A stretch of 64,000 nucleotides of DNA from Helicobacter muridarum (GCF_000765805.2 NZ_JRPD02000010.1:1-64000), one strand, 5' to 3'; positions 30,715 to 40,607 are shown, numbered from the stretch's first letter. Notes: a model not told the origin generated them from the letters alone. A program made the numbers and translations.

Positions 30715-31284
30715 ATGAATGTGCTACTTTTAGATAATTATGATTCTTTCACATACAATATAATTTATAAACTAAGAAGTATTGGTGTTAATTATACGAT
30801 ATTACAAAATGATTGTAGTTTGCAAGATATTAAAACTACCAAATTTACTCATTTGATTGTATCACCGGGTCCTAGTAGCCCTAAAGAATCTGGAATCTCT
30901 CTTCAGGCTATTGCATATTTCGCTCCAATAGTGCCAATACTTGGAATCTGTCTTGGTCATCAATGTATAGCAGAAGTATTTGGAGGAGAGGTAAACAAAA
31001 TGAAAACCCCTATACATGCTAAAAGCTCTACTCTATCTTTTATCCCAGATCCACTTTTTAAGGGTATAAAGCAAAATCTACGAATAGCATTATATCATTC
31101 GCTTCATGTCACAAATCCCGGGGAATGCAAAATACTAGGATTTAGCAAAGAGGGCATTGTCATGGCTTTACGACATAGAAAATATCCATGCTATGGAATC
31201 CAATTTCACCCTGAATCTATCTTGCAGCAACAAGGCAGAAAAATTATTAAAAATTTTTTGTCTATGAGAATAGGGGATTCTTAA
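30715..31284 (+). CDS. Glutamine amidotransferase, anthranilate/aminodeoxychorismate synthase component II
   Basis: A class I glutamine amidotransferase of the TrpG/PabA type, 189 residues. It releases ammonia from glutamine for chorismate amination to anthranilate (tryptophan) or aminodeoxychorismate (folate). Evidence is MNVLLLDNYDSFTYNI at the start, the nucleophile Cys in GICLGHQCIAEVFGG and the His-Glu pair in IQFHPESI. An upstream in-frame ATG exists at 30670, but family homology begins exactly at 30715. No trpE or pabB partner is adjacent, so trpG and pabA cannot be told apart. Confidence 0.87.
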   Translation: MNVLLLDNYDSFTYNIIYKLRSIGVNYTILQNDCSLQDIKTTKFTHLIVSPGPSSPKESGISLQAIAYFAPIVPILGICLGHQCIAEVFGGEVNKMKTPIHAKSSTLSFIPDPLFKGIKQNLRIALYHSLHVTNPGECKILGFSKEGIVMALRHRKYPCYGIQFHPESILQQQGRKIIKNFLSMRIGDS

Positions 31285-31380
31285 TATTTTTGTTTTGCTA
31301 CTTAAATAGCATATCAAAATATATGCTAAATCTTAAGTATATTCGGATTGTATAATAATATATTTTACTTAAGGATTATT

Positions 31381-33237
31381 ATGCAGCCAATTGTTGTTAA
31401 CAAACAGGATTTAGATAATTATAGTTATGAGAGATTCGCATTAAACGAATATATATTAATGGAAAATGCAGGCGGAAATCTAGCTCGTTTTGTCATTAAG
31501 CAATTAAAAAGGCATAAAAATAAATATATGCAATCTCAAGTGATATTTCTATGTGGAGGAGGAAATAACGGAGCAGATGGATTAGTGGCATCTAGGGTTT
31601 TATACTCATTATACCCTAAGGCAAAGATTAGCATTGTCATGCTAGATAGTCCAAAAAGCAAGTTATGTAAAGCACAATATGAAATCATTGTAAATTTATG
31701 TGAAGTTTTTGCTGATTCTTATAAAAATAATCAAAGCTTAGATTCTAATTGTAATGCTAGAGATATAGAGCGTAAGACTTTGTCGATGTTTCAACTTTTT
31801 AACTCATTGCAGGATATATCTCAATGTGTAAGTTCTAATTTCTCTCTAGAAATTATCCCTATGTTTCAAGACAAAGAGCTAGATATTAAAATAAAGCCAA
31901 GCTTTTCTAATCTAATAGCGAATTTACTATCACTGAAATCCTGTGATGTGGTAGTTGATTGTATTTTTGGTAGCGGGTTTAACAATGCTAATAAAACATT
32001 GCATTCATATATAAGTTACCAAGCATTGCAACAAGCCTTTAAAAAATGTTCTGCTATAAAGATTGCATGCGATATGCCAAGTGGATTACCAAATATTCTA
32101 GGACATAGAGGAGACATATATGATATATTAGGGAATGTTGATTATACATTATGTATGGGTGTGGCTAATATTTCCTTGTTTGATTCTAGAATCAAAGACA
32201 TAGTAGGCAAAGTAAAGATATTGCCATTAGGTATAAGTCAAGATGCCTATTATAGTTATGTGAAGTTAGATGAGCATAATAGTGAAACATCGTTTATTTT
32301 GTTGGAAAAAAGTGATTTATGTCTTCCGCTAAGAGAGGCTAAAGATAGTAATAAGGGGACTTATGGCACAAGTTACATCATAGCAGGAGAGATGTTTGGC
32401 GCATCTTTGTTAAGTGCTAGGGCTGCGCTTTGCTTTGGAGCAGGAAAGGTTTGTATGTATGAAGGATTTTTGCATAATTCACAAGACCACAAAAAAGACT
32501 GTGAGATAATATACACCAAATCCTTTCCTTCTAACTTACATAATAATCATAATGTGCAGCAATATGCTTTTGGTATTGGCATGGGATTAGGCTATGATGA
32601 GTTACAATATCAAAAATTATTTGCTTGGCTTTATAGGCTTTGTGGGATTGCTTTACAAGATGGGGCTATATTAGTTGATATATTTAACTCTAGAGATGAA
32701 TTGGCCAATGAGTCATATCAACAATTGCAATCTAAACATATTAATATCCCTTTTGTTTTTGATGCAGATATTCTTGCTCGCAAAGAGCTAATACCAATTC
32801 TTAAACACCTTGATAATGTAGTAATCACACCTCATCCAAAGGAGCTTTTATTGCTCTTGCGCAATATGAATTTATCAAAGCTTATGAAATATGATTCAAT
32901 AGAATCTATACTACGAAATACAATCCCAATAGCTCAATGTTTGACAGAGTATTTTCCCAATGTTGTTTTTTTATTAAAAGGCTCAAACACACTCATAGCG
33001 CACAAAAATAGAATCTACATAAACACTCAAGGCAGATCAAATCTAGCAAAAGGTGGTAGTGGAGATGTTCTAAGTGGCATGATTACAAGCCTTTTATCAC
33101 AAGGCTACCATAGCTTGCAAGCTGCCTTACATGCAAGTCTAGCGCATGCAATAGCTAGTCAAAGGGCATTTAGATTCTATGATAGCTATGCGCTCACGCC
33201 AAATAAACTATTGAAAATGATTACAAAGTTATCTTAA
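31381..33237 (+). CDS. nnr: Bifunctional NAD(P)H-hydrate epimerase / ADP-dependent dehydratase
   Basis: This enzyme repairs damaged NADHX and NADPHX. The N-terminal epimerase domain (NnrE, about residues 1-290) shows ALNEYILMENAG, FLCGGGNNGADGLVASR and CDMPSGLP. The C-terminal dehydratase domain (NnrD) shows GTYGTSYIIAGEMFGASLLS, VVITPHPKELL and NLAKGGSGDVLSGMITSLL. The 618-residue length is above the roughly 460-510 usual, because of an inserted segment in the epimerase half (about residues 105-170) that is not recognised. Start chosen at 31381: AAGGATTATT sits correctly there, not at the ATG at 31348. Confidence 0.92.
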   Translation: MQPIVVNKQDLDNYSYERFALNEYILMENAGGNLARFVIKQLKRHKNKYMQSQVIFLCGGGNNGADGLVASRVLYSLYPKAKISIVMLDSPKSKLCKAQYEIIVNLCEVFADSYKNNQSLDSNCNARDIERKTLSMFQLFNSLQDISQCVSSNFSLEIIPMFQDKELDIKIKPSFSNLIANLLSLKSCDVVVDCIFGSGFNNANKTLHSYISYQALQQAFKKCSAIKIACDMPSGLPNILGHRGDIYDILGNVDYTLCMGVANISLFDSRIKDIVGKVKILPLGISQDAYYSYVKLDEHNSETSFILLEKSDLCLPLREAKDSNKGTYGTSYIIAGEMFGASLLSARAALCFGAGKVCMYEGFLHNSQDHKKDCEIIYTKSFPSNLHNNHNVQQYAFGIGMGLGYDELQYQKLFAWLYRLCGIALQDGAILVDIFNSRDELANESYQQLQSKHINIPFVFDADILARKELIPILKHLDNVVITPHPKELLLLLRNMNLSKLMKYDSIESILRNTIPIAQCLTEYFPNVVFLLKGSNTLIAHKNRIYINTQGRSNLAKGGSGDVLSGMITSLLSQGYHSLQAALHASLAHAIASQRAFRFYDSYALTPNKLLKMITKLS

Positions 33238-33422
33238 TTTGTTACATCAAAAAACAATAATTATAAAGTGATACAATTTTAAACATCATATTGGTTTTTA
33301 TTGTATATCGCAATGTTTTTTTGTGTAAAAGATTATGTTTTCTTATATTATTGATTATTATGAGGCTTAGTTTTGATTTAAATCTTTGTTGGGCTCATAA
33401 AATGAAAATGAGGAAAAGCATA

Positions 33423-35540
33423 ATGAAACCTATTAGTAATGTTATATGGATTACAGTAGCAGTAGTTGGTGCTATTTGCTTCTGTGTGTTGGCTCTTCAT
33501 CAGGGAGAGACTATTTCAGCTCTTTATCTTGTTGTTGCTGCAACTTGTATTTACTTAATCGCATATAGATTTTATAGTCGCTTTGTAGCTTATACAGTGC
33601 TTGGTCTTGATAAGACGCGAGCTACACCAGCTATCATTAATAATGATGGGCAAAATTTTGTCCCAACGCATAAGGTGGTGTGTTTTGGACATCATTTTGC
33701 AGCTATTGCTGGGGCTGGACCTCTTGTTGGTCCTATTTTAGCTGCACAAATGGGATATTTACCATCTATGATATGGATTCTAGTTGGTGGTTGTTTAGCT
33801 GGCTCTGTGCATGATTTTGTTGTGTTGTTTATATCCTCTAGACGAAATGGTCGTTCATTAGGAGAGATGATAAAAGACGAAATGGGTAGCACAGTAGGAA
33901 AACTAGCCATGCTGTCCATTTTTGGAATCATGATAATCATCATTGCAATTTTATCAATGGTTGTAGTTAAGGCTTTAGCAGATTCCCCATGGGGCACATT
34001 TACTATTGCCATGACTATGCCTATTGCTATATTTATGGGAATATATATGAGATTCTTGCGTCCAGGAAGGGTTGGTGAGACTAGTATTGTAGGTTTTGTT
34101 TTGCTTATGCTTGCTTTATATTATGGGCAAATTGTATCAGAGAGTGAGACTATGTCGCAGATTTTTCGCTTTGAGCAAACAACCCTAGCTATTATAATTA
34201 TGATTTATGGTTTTATTGCTGCTATATTGCCTGTGTGGATTTTGCTTGCTCCAAGAGACTATTTAAGCACTTTTCTTAAAATTGGCGTTATTGTAATAAT
34301 GGCTATATCCATTCTTTTTGTTGCACCTGATTTACAAATGCAGAAATTCACTCGTTACATAGATGGCACAGGTCCCGTATTTGCTGGACATCTCTTTCCA
34401 TTCTTGTTTATTACTATTGCTTGTGGGGCGATTAGCGGATTCCATGCTTTGATTGGCTCTGGAACTTCTCCAAAAATGCTTGAAAATGAAACTCATGCAA
34501 GGCTTGTTGGCTATGGCTCTATGCTTATGGAATCAGCAGTTGCTATTATGGCTTTGATTGCTGCTTGTATTTTGCAACCCGGAATATATTTTGCCATTAA
34601 CTCACCAGCTATTTGGATTGGTAAAGATGTTATAACTGCTGCAGAAACAATTTCTAGTTGGGGATTTGTGGTTACTCCGCAGGATATTTCACAGCTTGCT
34701 AGTGATATTGGTGAACATACAATTCTAAGTAGAACAGGTGGAGCACCTACTTTTGCTATTGGGCTTGCTATGATTATTTCTAAAATGCCTATTTTTTCAG
34801 CTGGATCTATGGCATTTTGGTATCATTTTGCTATTTTATTTGAGGCTTTGTTTATCTTAACTGCCGTTGATGCTGGAACTAGAACTTGTAGATTTATGGT
34901 TCAAGATATTTTGGGCAATATATATAAACCACTTGGGAATCTTGATTCTCTTCCTGCCGGATTATTTGCTACTGCATTATGTGTAGCTTGTTGGGGATAT
35001 TTTTTATACCAAGGCACAATTGATCCAAAAGGAGGTATATATAGCTTATGGCCCCTATTTGGCGTTAGCAATCAAATGCTTGCTGGTATGGCATTGCTGC
35101 TTGTGATGGCTATCTTGTTCAAGATGGGTAAAGGTAAATATGCTTGGGTTGTTGCGCTACCTGCCTGCTTTGTTCTTTGCGCTACTTTGTATGCAGGGAT
35201 ACAAAAGGTTTTGCCTGCAAATGGCGAGAGGATACATGATTCTGTAAGTCATGTGGCTTTTGTGCAAAATACAAGCGCGAAGGTAGCAATAAAACAAGAG
35301 CAGTTAGATACTCTTAAGAAAGATAATTCAGCAGATACAGAGGCTATAAAGAAGCTTGAAACTGAAATCAGAGTATCAAAGCAAAGTATTATTAATAATA
35401 CAATCGATGCTATACTTTGTATATTTTTTATGATTGTAACTGTAATAGTGCTATTGCAGTCTATTCGTATAGCTATGCAATGCATTAATGGCGCCTCTCA
35501 ATATCCATTGAGAGAAGAGCCCTATGTAAAGCTTAGTTAG
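33423..35540 (+). CDS. cstA: Peptide/pyruvate transporter CstA (carbon starvation protein A family)
   Basis: A 705-residue inner-membrane protein with many membrane helices. In Helicobacter and Campylobacter CstA takes up peptides; in E. coli family members also import pyruvate. Family segments are FGHHFAAIAGAGPLVGPILAAQ, GGCLAGSVHDF, SGFHALIGSGTSPKML and DAGTRTCRFMVQDI. Between the last two membrane helices lies a charged stretch predicted to be coiled coil (IKQEQLDTLKKDNSADTEAI, then KKLETEIRVSKQ). The ATG at 33423 has GAGGAAAAGCATA in front. The frame is open further upstream, but that part lacks family likeness. Confidence 0.92.
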   Translation: MKPISNVIWITVAVVGAICFCVLALHQGETISALYLVVAATCIYLIAYRFYSRFVAYTVLGLDKTRATPAIINNDGQNFVPTHKVVCFGHHFAAIAGAGPLVGPILAAQMGYLPSMIWILVGGCLAGSVHDFVVLFISSRRNGRSLGEMIKDEMGSTVGKLAMLSIFGIMIIIIAILSMVVVKALADSPWGTFTIAMTMPIAIFMGIYMRFLRPGRVGETSIVGFVLLMLALYYGQIVSESETMSQIFRFEQTTLAIIIMIYGFIAAILPVWILLAPRDYLSTFLKIGVIVIMAISILFVAPDLQMQKFTRYIDGTGPVFAGHLFPFLFITIACGAISGFHALIGSGTSPKMLENETHARLVGYGSMLMESAVAIMALIAACILQPGIYFAINSPAIWIGKDVITAAETISSWGFVVTPQDISQLASDIGEHTILSRTGGAPTFAIGLAMIISKMPIFSAGSMAFWYHFAILFEALFILTAVDAGTRTCRFMVQDILGNIYKPLGNLDSLPAGLFATALCVACWGYFLYQGTIDPKGGIYSLWPLFGVSNQMLAGMALLLVMAILFKMGKGKYAWVVALPACFVLCATLYAGIQKVLPANGERIHDSVSHVAFVQNTSAKVAIKQEQLDTLKKDNSADTEAIKKLETEIRVSKQSIINNTIDAILCIFFMIVTVIVLLQSIRIAMQCINGASQYPLREEPYVKLS

Positions 35541-35707
35541 CTTTAATTGTGCTTGACTTGATGCTTTTGCTATAATAGCCTATTTTGTTGTTATGCTAAC
35601 TACTTGGAAGCATTGCAATATAGGAATTGTTGCTTAAATAGGATTTTAGGATAATGCGGATTTTTATTAAAAATACTATCCTTTACTATATTAAACACTT
35701 AACCCTC

Positions 35708-35760
35708 TTGTCATGTTAAGGCTTTAGTCAAAACATCTATAACAATTTTGTTGAGTATTG
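35708..35760 (+). repeat. Dispersed repeat family A, partial copy
   Basis: TTGTCATGTTAAGGCTTTAG followed by TCAAAACATCTA matches the left half of the family, closest to the copy at 42747. No right end is recognisable. Confidence 0.5.
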
Positions 35761-35818
35761 TAAAATCCGAAACATTTCTGTCTTAACTTGTGATTCAAAC
35801 AAAACTTTATTGTGTTAA

Positions 35819-35973
35819 TTGTCATGTTGGGCATAAGCTACTAAATTTACTAAAGAAGCTTTGCTTTCTTCAATGAATAAACATCTAATCAAAAAGCCCA
35901 AATATCTTAGAATCTAATTTAATAGATAGCAGGCTGTCTTTTGATTCTTCGTCTAAAGACTAATAATGACAAG
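35819..35973. repeat. Dispersed repeat family A, longer copy
   Basis: Starts TTGTCATGTTGGGC and shares CTAAATTTACTAAAGAAGC and AAACATCTAATCAA with the 22277 copy. It ends near AATAATGACAAG, a degenerate form of the ACATGACAAA end. About 155 bases. Confidence 0.5.
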
Positions 35974-36368
35974 AAATAGACTCAATATGACTATAGACTA
36001 AACACGACAAGGGATAAGGTTAAATAGATTAAAGCTTAAAACAATAATATAAAGCTCTTGTAATCATTAAAGATTTTAACCTAACTAATAATATGCAAAA
36101 CTAAATATTTAATTTACAGATATAATACTAAACATTACAAAGCATATATATCTATATATAAAATTAACATAATAAAATCTAATAAGTAGCAATATCAATA
36201 ACCTACTTAGTATTTTGTAAATGTATATTAGCTGCCTTAAATATGGCTTTTAAATTCTGCTATGTAAATATTTAAATAATTTATTAGAATTAGCTTTTAA
36301 TTTATATGACTTATATACATTTTAGTTGAATATGCTACTTTTATTTATTCCTAATAGTTTTGAAAGCT

Positions 36369-37163
36369 TTACTCTCTAAATCCCCACAGCTGTTTTAGGG
36401 AATCTAGTGCTTGTTTGTCAATATCTAAGCAAAGCATACCTTCCTCTTCTTTAAGCGAATCTAGTATATCTTGCCCCAAACTAACAAAGCTATGTCCATA
36501 GAAATCCCATTCCATTCCATCATTTGCTTTAATCTTTCCAATACGATTTGCCCTAACTACAAAGCAAGAATTAGTAAAGGCATGCGTAGTAAGTAAGGCT
36601 TCCCATCTAGCTTGTGATGAAAATGTGCTAGCAGTAGGCACTAGGACTACATCTATATTAGCTCTTTTTAGCTCCATCCATATCTCATCAAAATGCGCTT
36701 CAAATCCAAATACCACTCCATATCTTAGCTCATTTGTCTTAAATGTAAATGGCAACTTTATTAGCCTTGAAGTGTCGTTAGAAAAGAATTCTGCTTCATT
36801 CCAGTGCTGATATTGAATAAGCCTTTGCTGGCTATAATGATGAACTTTATTTTTATTAATAATAGATATATGTTTATAGTAGCCTTTGTTTTTATATTGT
36901 ATATCTGGGACTACTATGGTATGGTGATATTTGGCATTTATATCCATTAGGAAGTCTAGTTTATGTTTATTGCGAATAGATTCTGGTGGCTTAGTGCACC
37001 AACTAGTATGAAAAAAACTATCAAGCACATATTCTCCCATAATGACAATGCTATTTGTTGGAATTGACTTTAAATACACTTCTATTCTATTTGTATCATT
37101 TAGATTCTCAAACTGTAATATAGCGATATAATTACTACAATCAAATGTTATAGTCTCTTTCAA
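36369..37163 (-). CDS. Nitrilase-superfamily protein lacking catalytic Lys and Cys
   Basis: A 264-residue protein with the carbon-nitrogen hydrolase fold. The catalytic Glu is kept (IVIMGEYVLD, Glu44). The conserved end pattern DVVLVPTASTFSSQARWEAL, then FTNSCFVVRANRIG, is clear. The Cys elbow, normally ICYDxRFPE, reads VFGFEAHFDE, so Gly153 replaces the nucleophile. The usual Lys region reads YSQQRLIQ, with Gln. The enzyme should not hydrolyse amides by the family mechanism. It may be a binding or scaffold protein. The order next to xseB recalls H. pylori HP1481-HP1482 as I remember it, so this form may be conserved in the genus. Confidence 0.75.
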   Translation of the reverse strand: MKETITFDCSNYIAILQFENLNDTNRIEVYLKSIPTNSIVIMGEYVLDSFFHTSWCTKPPESIRNKHKLDFLMDINAKYHHTIVVPDIQYKNKGYYKHISIINKNKVHHYSQQRLIQYQHWNEAEFFSNDTSRLIKLPFTFKTNELRYGVVFGFEAHFDEIWMELKRANIDVVLVPTASTFSSQARWEALLTTHAFTNSCFVVRANRIGKIKANDGMEWDFYGHSFVSLGQDILDSLKEEEGMLCLDIDKQALDSLKQLWGFRE

Positions 37164-37251
37164 AGATTCTCCTTTATACTAATATCTGTAAATTTCTGGC
37201 TATTTTAATAAGATCTAAATTTCTTTGATGCAAGACTCTCTGCTTTAATTG

Positions 37252-37662
37252 CTATTGAAGAATATCTCTTAGCTCGAATTCAGCTTGTTCTAGTATTTCA
37301 TTTGCTAGGGCTAGATGCTCTTTTGCTTCTTGATATAACTCTATGCCCTCCTTTAAGCTTAGTTCATTATTATTTAGTTTTTCTATGATAAGTTTTACTT
37401 TTTCTACTCGATCTTCAAAGCCAAGGGAATCTTGATTTGCTTCATTATAGTTGACTTGATTTATATCAGCTTGTGTTTGTTTTGATTTATTTGAATTTTT
37501 AGATATTATCTCTTTGAAATCTTGTTCCTGTAAGTCTTGATATTTATCTTGTGCATTTTGGGAATCAAATGAAATATTGGTATTTAACGCCTCATCTTGT
37601 TTTTGCAATGATTCTAATGAATGTTTGGAAATTTTACTGATGACTTTGTTATTTTGGTGCAT
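37252..37662 (-). CDS. xseB: Exodeoxyribonuclease VII small subunit, extended N-terminus
   Basis: XseB is the small subunit of the single-strand-specific exonuclease VII. The family core is the C-terminal 65 residues: FEDRVEKVKLIIEKLNNNEL, then SLKEGIELYQEAKEHLALAN, a two-helix hairpin. The N-terminal 70 residues (HQNNKVISKISKHSLESLQK onwards) are polar and rich in Asn, Gln, Ser and Lys. They are not part of the family, which is usually 60-90 residues long. GCAAGGACGCTTAT supports the first ATG, so the extension is probably translated. It lies 88 bases upstream of the nitrilase-like gene and is divergent from rpmE. Confidence 0.85.
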   Translation of the reverse strand: MHQNNKVISKISKHSLESLQKQDEALNTNISFDSQNAQDKYQDLQEQDFKEIISKNSNKSKQTQADINQVNYNEANQDSLGFEDRVEKVKLIIEKLNNNELSLKEGIELYQEAKEHLALANEILEQAEFELRDILQ

Positions 37663-37796
37663 ATAAGCGTCCTTGCAACAAAAACTAGAGCTGTGATTAT
37701 ATCTATAAAAGCTATATTTAAGCTTAAGTTATATACAATTCCTAGTTCAAATTTAAGCTTATATTGCTTATTCTTAAAGTGTGTCAAGGATAATTT

Positions 37797-38000
37797 ATGA
37801 AGAAAGATATTCACCCAAAATATATGCCATGTAAAGTTATATGTGTTACAAGTGGAAAGCAAATCGAAGTGCTAAGCACTAAACCAGAGTTGAAAATTGA
37901 CATTTCAAGTTTTTGCCATCCATTTTATACAGGTAGTGATAAGATAGCTGATACGACAGGAAGAGTTGAGAGATTTAGAAAGAAATATCAAAAGAGTTAG
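37797..38000 (+). CDS. rpmE: Ribosomal protein L31
   Basis: A 67-residue large-subunit ribosomal protein. MKKDIHPKYMPCKVICVTSG and CHPFYTGSDKIADTTGRVERF are the family signatures. Of the zinc-type cysteines, Cys12, Cys16 and Cys40 are seen (CKVIC and FCHPFYTG), partly unlike the CxxC pair of the zinc form. TCAAGGATAATTT gives the ribosome site. rsmI follows, as in H. pylori. Confidence 0.96.
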   Translation: MKKDIHPKYMPCKVICVTSGKQIEVLSTKPELKIDISSFCHPFYTGSDKIADTTGRVERFRKKYQKS

Positions 38001-38104
38001 GATTTTTATTTAGTATCAATTTATCTTAATTCTTATGGATTATCTTTTATTTAAAATAAATTTAAACGTAGCTAAGTTAGAATCTTAAAATACCATTAAT
38101 AGCA

Positions 38105-38950
38105 ATGCTAGTATTTGTTCCCACTCCTATAGGTAATATTGATGATATTTCCATTCGAACGTTAAGAGCATTTAATGACGCTGATATTATTCTATGTGAG
38201 GATAGTAGAGTTACAAAGAAGCTATTATCCATTTTAGCTAGTAGGGATTTTATTAAACTTAATTTCACCAAAATAGATTCTAAAACCAAACGTTTCATTA
38301 GCTTTCATTCCCATAATCAACAAGATTTCTTATCAAGCATTACGCCAGTTTTTTTTGATTCTTTTGTTGTATGCTGTAGTGATGCTGGTATGCCATGTAT
38401 TAATGATCCTGGTGCTTTGCTTGTACAATATGCAAAACTAAATAATATTAAATACGACATTTTGCCGGGGGGCAGTGCGTTTAGCTTAGCTTTTGCTAAC
38501 TCTGGACTTCAAGGGGAATTTTGCTTTCTTGGATTCTTTCCGCATAAACAACAAGATAGAATTCAAAGATTAAAAGACCTGCAAATGTGTCATAATGAAT
38601 CTCATATGATATTTTATGAATCTCCAAAGAGGCTTAAGTGCTGCCTACAAGATATAGCTGATGTATTTCCTCATGCTCATATATATGTTTATAAGGAGTT
38701 AACTAAACTTTATCAGAATGAATATGAAGGATACGCTAATGTTGTATTGCAGAATCTCCCTGATAATGTGAAAGGTGAGTATTGCATAATCATTGAAAGA
38801 GACAAAAATGCTATTTTTTCTAAAAAGCTATGTCTAAGTCAAGAAGAGATTTTGTCCTTACCTATAGGCATTAAGTATAAAGCAAAAATGCTAGCAGAAA
38901 TTAGCGATCAGAGTTCAAAGCAGTGGTATGCCAAACTACTAAATAAATAA
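38105..38950 (+). CDS. rsmI: 16S rRNA (cytidine-1402-2'-O)-methyltransferase
   Basis: RsmI methylates the ribose of C1402 in 16S rRNA at the decoding centre. The 281-residue protein has the tetrapyrrole-methylase fold. Signatures are LVFVPTPIGNIDDISIRTL, ILCEDSRVTKKLL, CCSDAGMPCINDPGALLV, GGSAFSLAFANSGL and MIFYESPKRL. Its length matches the family. The ribosome site is weak (ATTAATAGCA). It lies 104 bases after rpmE and is probably transcribed with it. Confidence 0.95.
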   Translation: MLVFVPTPIGNIDDISIRTLRAFNDADIILCEDSRVTKKLLSILASRDFIKLNFTKIDSKTKRFISFHSHNQQDFLSSITPVFFDSFVVCCSDAGMPCINDPGALLVQYAKLNNIKYDILPGGSAFSLAFANSGLQGEFCFLGFFPHKQQDRIQRLKDLQMCHNESHMIFYESPKRLKCCLQDIADVFPHAHIYVYKELTKLYQNEYEGYANVVLQNLPDNVKGEYCIIIERDKNAIFSKKLCLSQEEILSLPIGIKYKAKMLAEISDQSSKQWYAKLLNK

Positions 38951-39008
38951 TCTAAATATTATTTTGTTAAATTTAATAGAAATTTAAACGTCTATGTAAT
39001 ATTTAATT

Positions 39009-39524
39009 CTATTTCATTCCAAGCATTCCTGCAAAATTATTGCTAATGCCAAGTATATCTAGTATAGCCGATACTTCGCCTCTATGATGGATATTGTGAT
39101 TAAGGATTGCTAGAATTAGCTCTCCTCTTGGCTTCTCAAATGTAATTCCGGGAAACTCAATTTTGCCCCTTGATGTAAAATCATCAATATTTTCAACAAT
39201 TTCTATAATCTTAGAATCTACTAGCAACATAGCTTTCTTTAGTCCTGCAAAGCTACTTTTGTATTCATCTTTTAATACGCCTCCAGGTAAGCTAATATTT
39301 AACAATTCATTAATATCTACTTGTTTATTTGTATATGTAGAAAAGATTGAGCCAAAGAAGTAAATATTTGCAACCAAAGAATGCTCTATTGAGCCAATGG
39401 CATTTTTAAAATATGAACCTATATTGCTTTGAAGTTTGGAAAATTCTACTTTTTCGATAGTGGCTAAGAGATTATTATCTGCAAATTGATTGTATTTTGC
39501 CTGCAACAAAAGAATATCTTTCAT
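39009..39524 (-). CDS. DinB-family metal-dependent protein
   Basis: A 171-residue four-helix protein of the DinB type. Members are thiol-transferase-like or damage-inducible, with unknown substrates. The three metal-binding histidines are likely those in GSIEHSLVANI (near residue 48) and ILNHNIHHRGEVSAIL (near 140-145), the characteristic HxxxHRG motif. GGAAAAATA precedes the ATG. It converges on rsmI and is divergent from cysQ. Function beyond the fold cannot be stated. Confidence 0.8.
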   Translation of the reverse strand: MKDILLLQAKYNQFADNNLLATIEKVEFSKLQSNIGSYFKNAIGSIEHSLVANIYFFGSIFSTYTNKQVDINELLNISLPGGVLKDEYKSSFAGLKKAMLLVDSKIIEIVENIDDFTSRGKIEFPGITFEKPRGELILAILNHNIHHRGEVSAILDILGISNNFAGMLGMK

Positions 39525-39694
39525 TATTTTTCCTTATTTTTATATTTTACAATATTAGGATTCTATGATATTAGTGTCAAAATTTCAATATTTCAATCAA
39601 TATTTCGCATTTAGATTTAGTTTATCTAATCTTAAATGGACTAAATATTTCATTCAAGATTGCTATAATCTTTGCTTTTATTAATGGAGATATT

Positions 39695-40588
39695 ATGTTA
39701 TCTAATATGCTGTATGACACAATTTGCATTGCTGTTGGTGCTGGGCAAATATCAAGAAATATATTTCAAGAATATAGTAGTACAAATGCCTCTAGCTATT
39801 TCATCAAAGATGATGCAAGTCCCATTACTAAGGCAGATATTCAGTCCAATTCTTATATCATGGAAAATCTTAGCACGCTTTATAACTATGAAATTTGCTC
39901 AGAAGAAGCAATTCTTGAGTATGCAAGACGAAAGAATTTAGAATCATATTGGCTTATCGATCCTCTTGATGGGACCAAAGACTTTATAGCTGGCATTGGT
40001 GAGTGGACTATTAATATAGCCCTAGTGCATAGAAATGAGATATTGCTAGGCGTTGTATATGCCCCTTGCGTTGGCGAACTTTATTTTGCTAGCAAGAATC
40101 AAGGCAGCTTCCTTATAGATATGGCTAAACTTTTTTCTAATATGAATAATATAAATGAGCTTAATCCCACAGAGATTAGATTAGATAGACAGCTCTTAGT
40201 GGATTCTAGCATTAGGTTGCATGGCGGGCAGAAAAATAAAACCTCTAAAATTATTGCTTGTAGCTCTAGATTCCATAATAATAACTTATCAAGTGAGTTT
40301 ATTGCAAAATATGACGCAGATATCCTACTTCTAGGCTCATCGCTAAAGATTTGCGCATTAGCAAGCGGCAAGGCTGATATATATCCAAGGTTTAATGGCA
40401 CAAAGGAATGGGATATAGCAGCTAGTGATATTATATTAAGAGAATCAGGTGGAATAATTATCGATTATGAAACAAAAAAGCCACCAATGTATAATAAAGA
40501 AACAATTAGCAATAACTATTTTGTAGCATTTAGTAGCACTCAAATTGGTGGAGTCATCTACCAAGATATTTTATCTGGGCTATCTTGA
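39695..40588 (+). CDS. cysQ: 3'(2'),5'-bisphosphate nucleotidase CysQ
   Basis: An inositol-monophosphatase-fold enzyme that removes a phosphate from PAP, the by-product of sulfate assimilation and of holo-ACP synthesis. The 297-residue protein has the metal motif EEAILEYARRKNLESYWLID running into PLDGTKDFIAG. The C-terminal GTKEWDIAASDIILRESGG motif follows. It is longer than the usual 245-270 residues because of a loop near residues 140-180. GGAGATATT precedes the ATG. Its stop overlaps a small stem-loop. Confidence 0.9.
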   Translation: MLSNMLYDTICIAVGAGQISRNIFQEYSSTNASSYFIKDDASPITKADIQSNSYIMENLSTLYNYEICSEEAILEYARRKNLESYWLIDPLDGTKDFIAGIGEWTINIALVHRNEILLGVVYAPCVGELYFASKNQGSFLIDMAKLFSNMNNINELNPTEIRLDRQLLVDSSIRLHGGQKNKTSKIIACSSRFHNNNLSSEFIAKYDADILLLGSSLKICALASGKADIYPRFNGTKEWDIAASDIILRESGGIIIDYETKKPPMYNKETISNNYFVAFSSTQIGGVIYQDILSGLS

Positions 40589-40607
40589 TTTTTTGTGTAT
40601 AAAATCA
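40586..40607 (+). terminator. Terminator candidate after cysQ
   Basis: TGATTTT / AAAATCA, a perfect 7-base stem with an 8-base loop, followed by GTTTAGTTTTTT. The stem begins in the cysQ stop codon. AU-rich and therefore weak. Confidence 0.4.

Larger units (their letters stand above)
35541..36368. other. Gene-free region with two dispersed repeats
   Basis: About 830 bases without a supportable gene, between cstA and the end of the nitrilase-like gene. It contains two family A repeats (35708 and 35819) and long AT-rich sequence. Confidence 0.6.
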
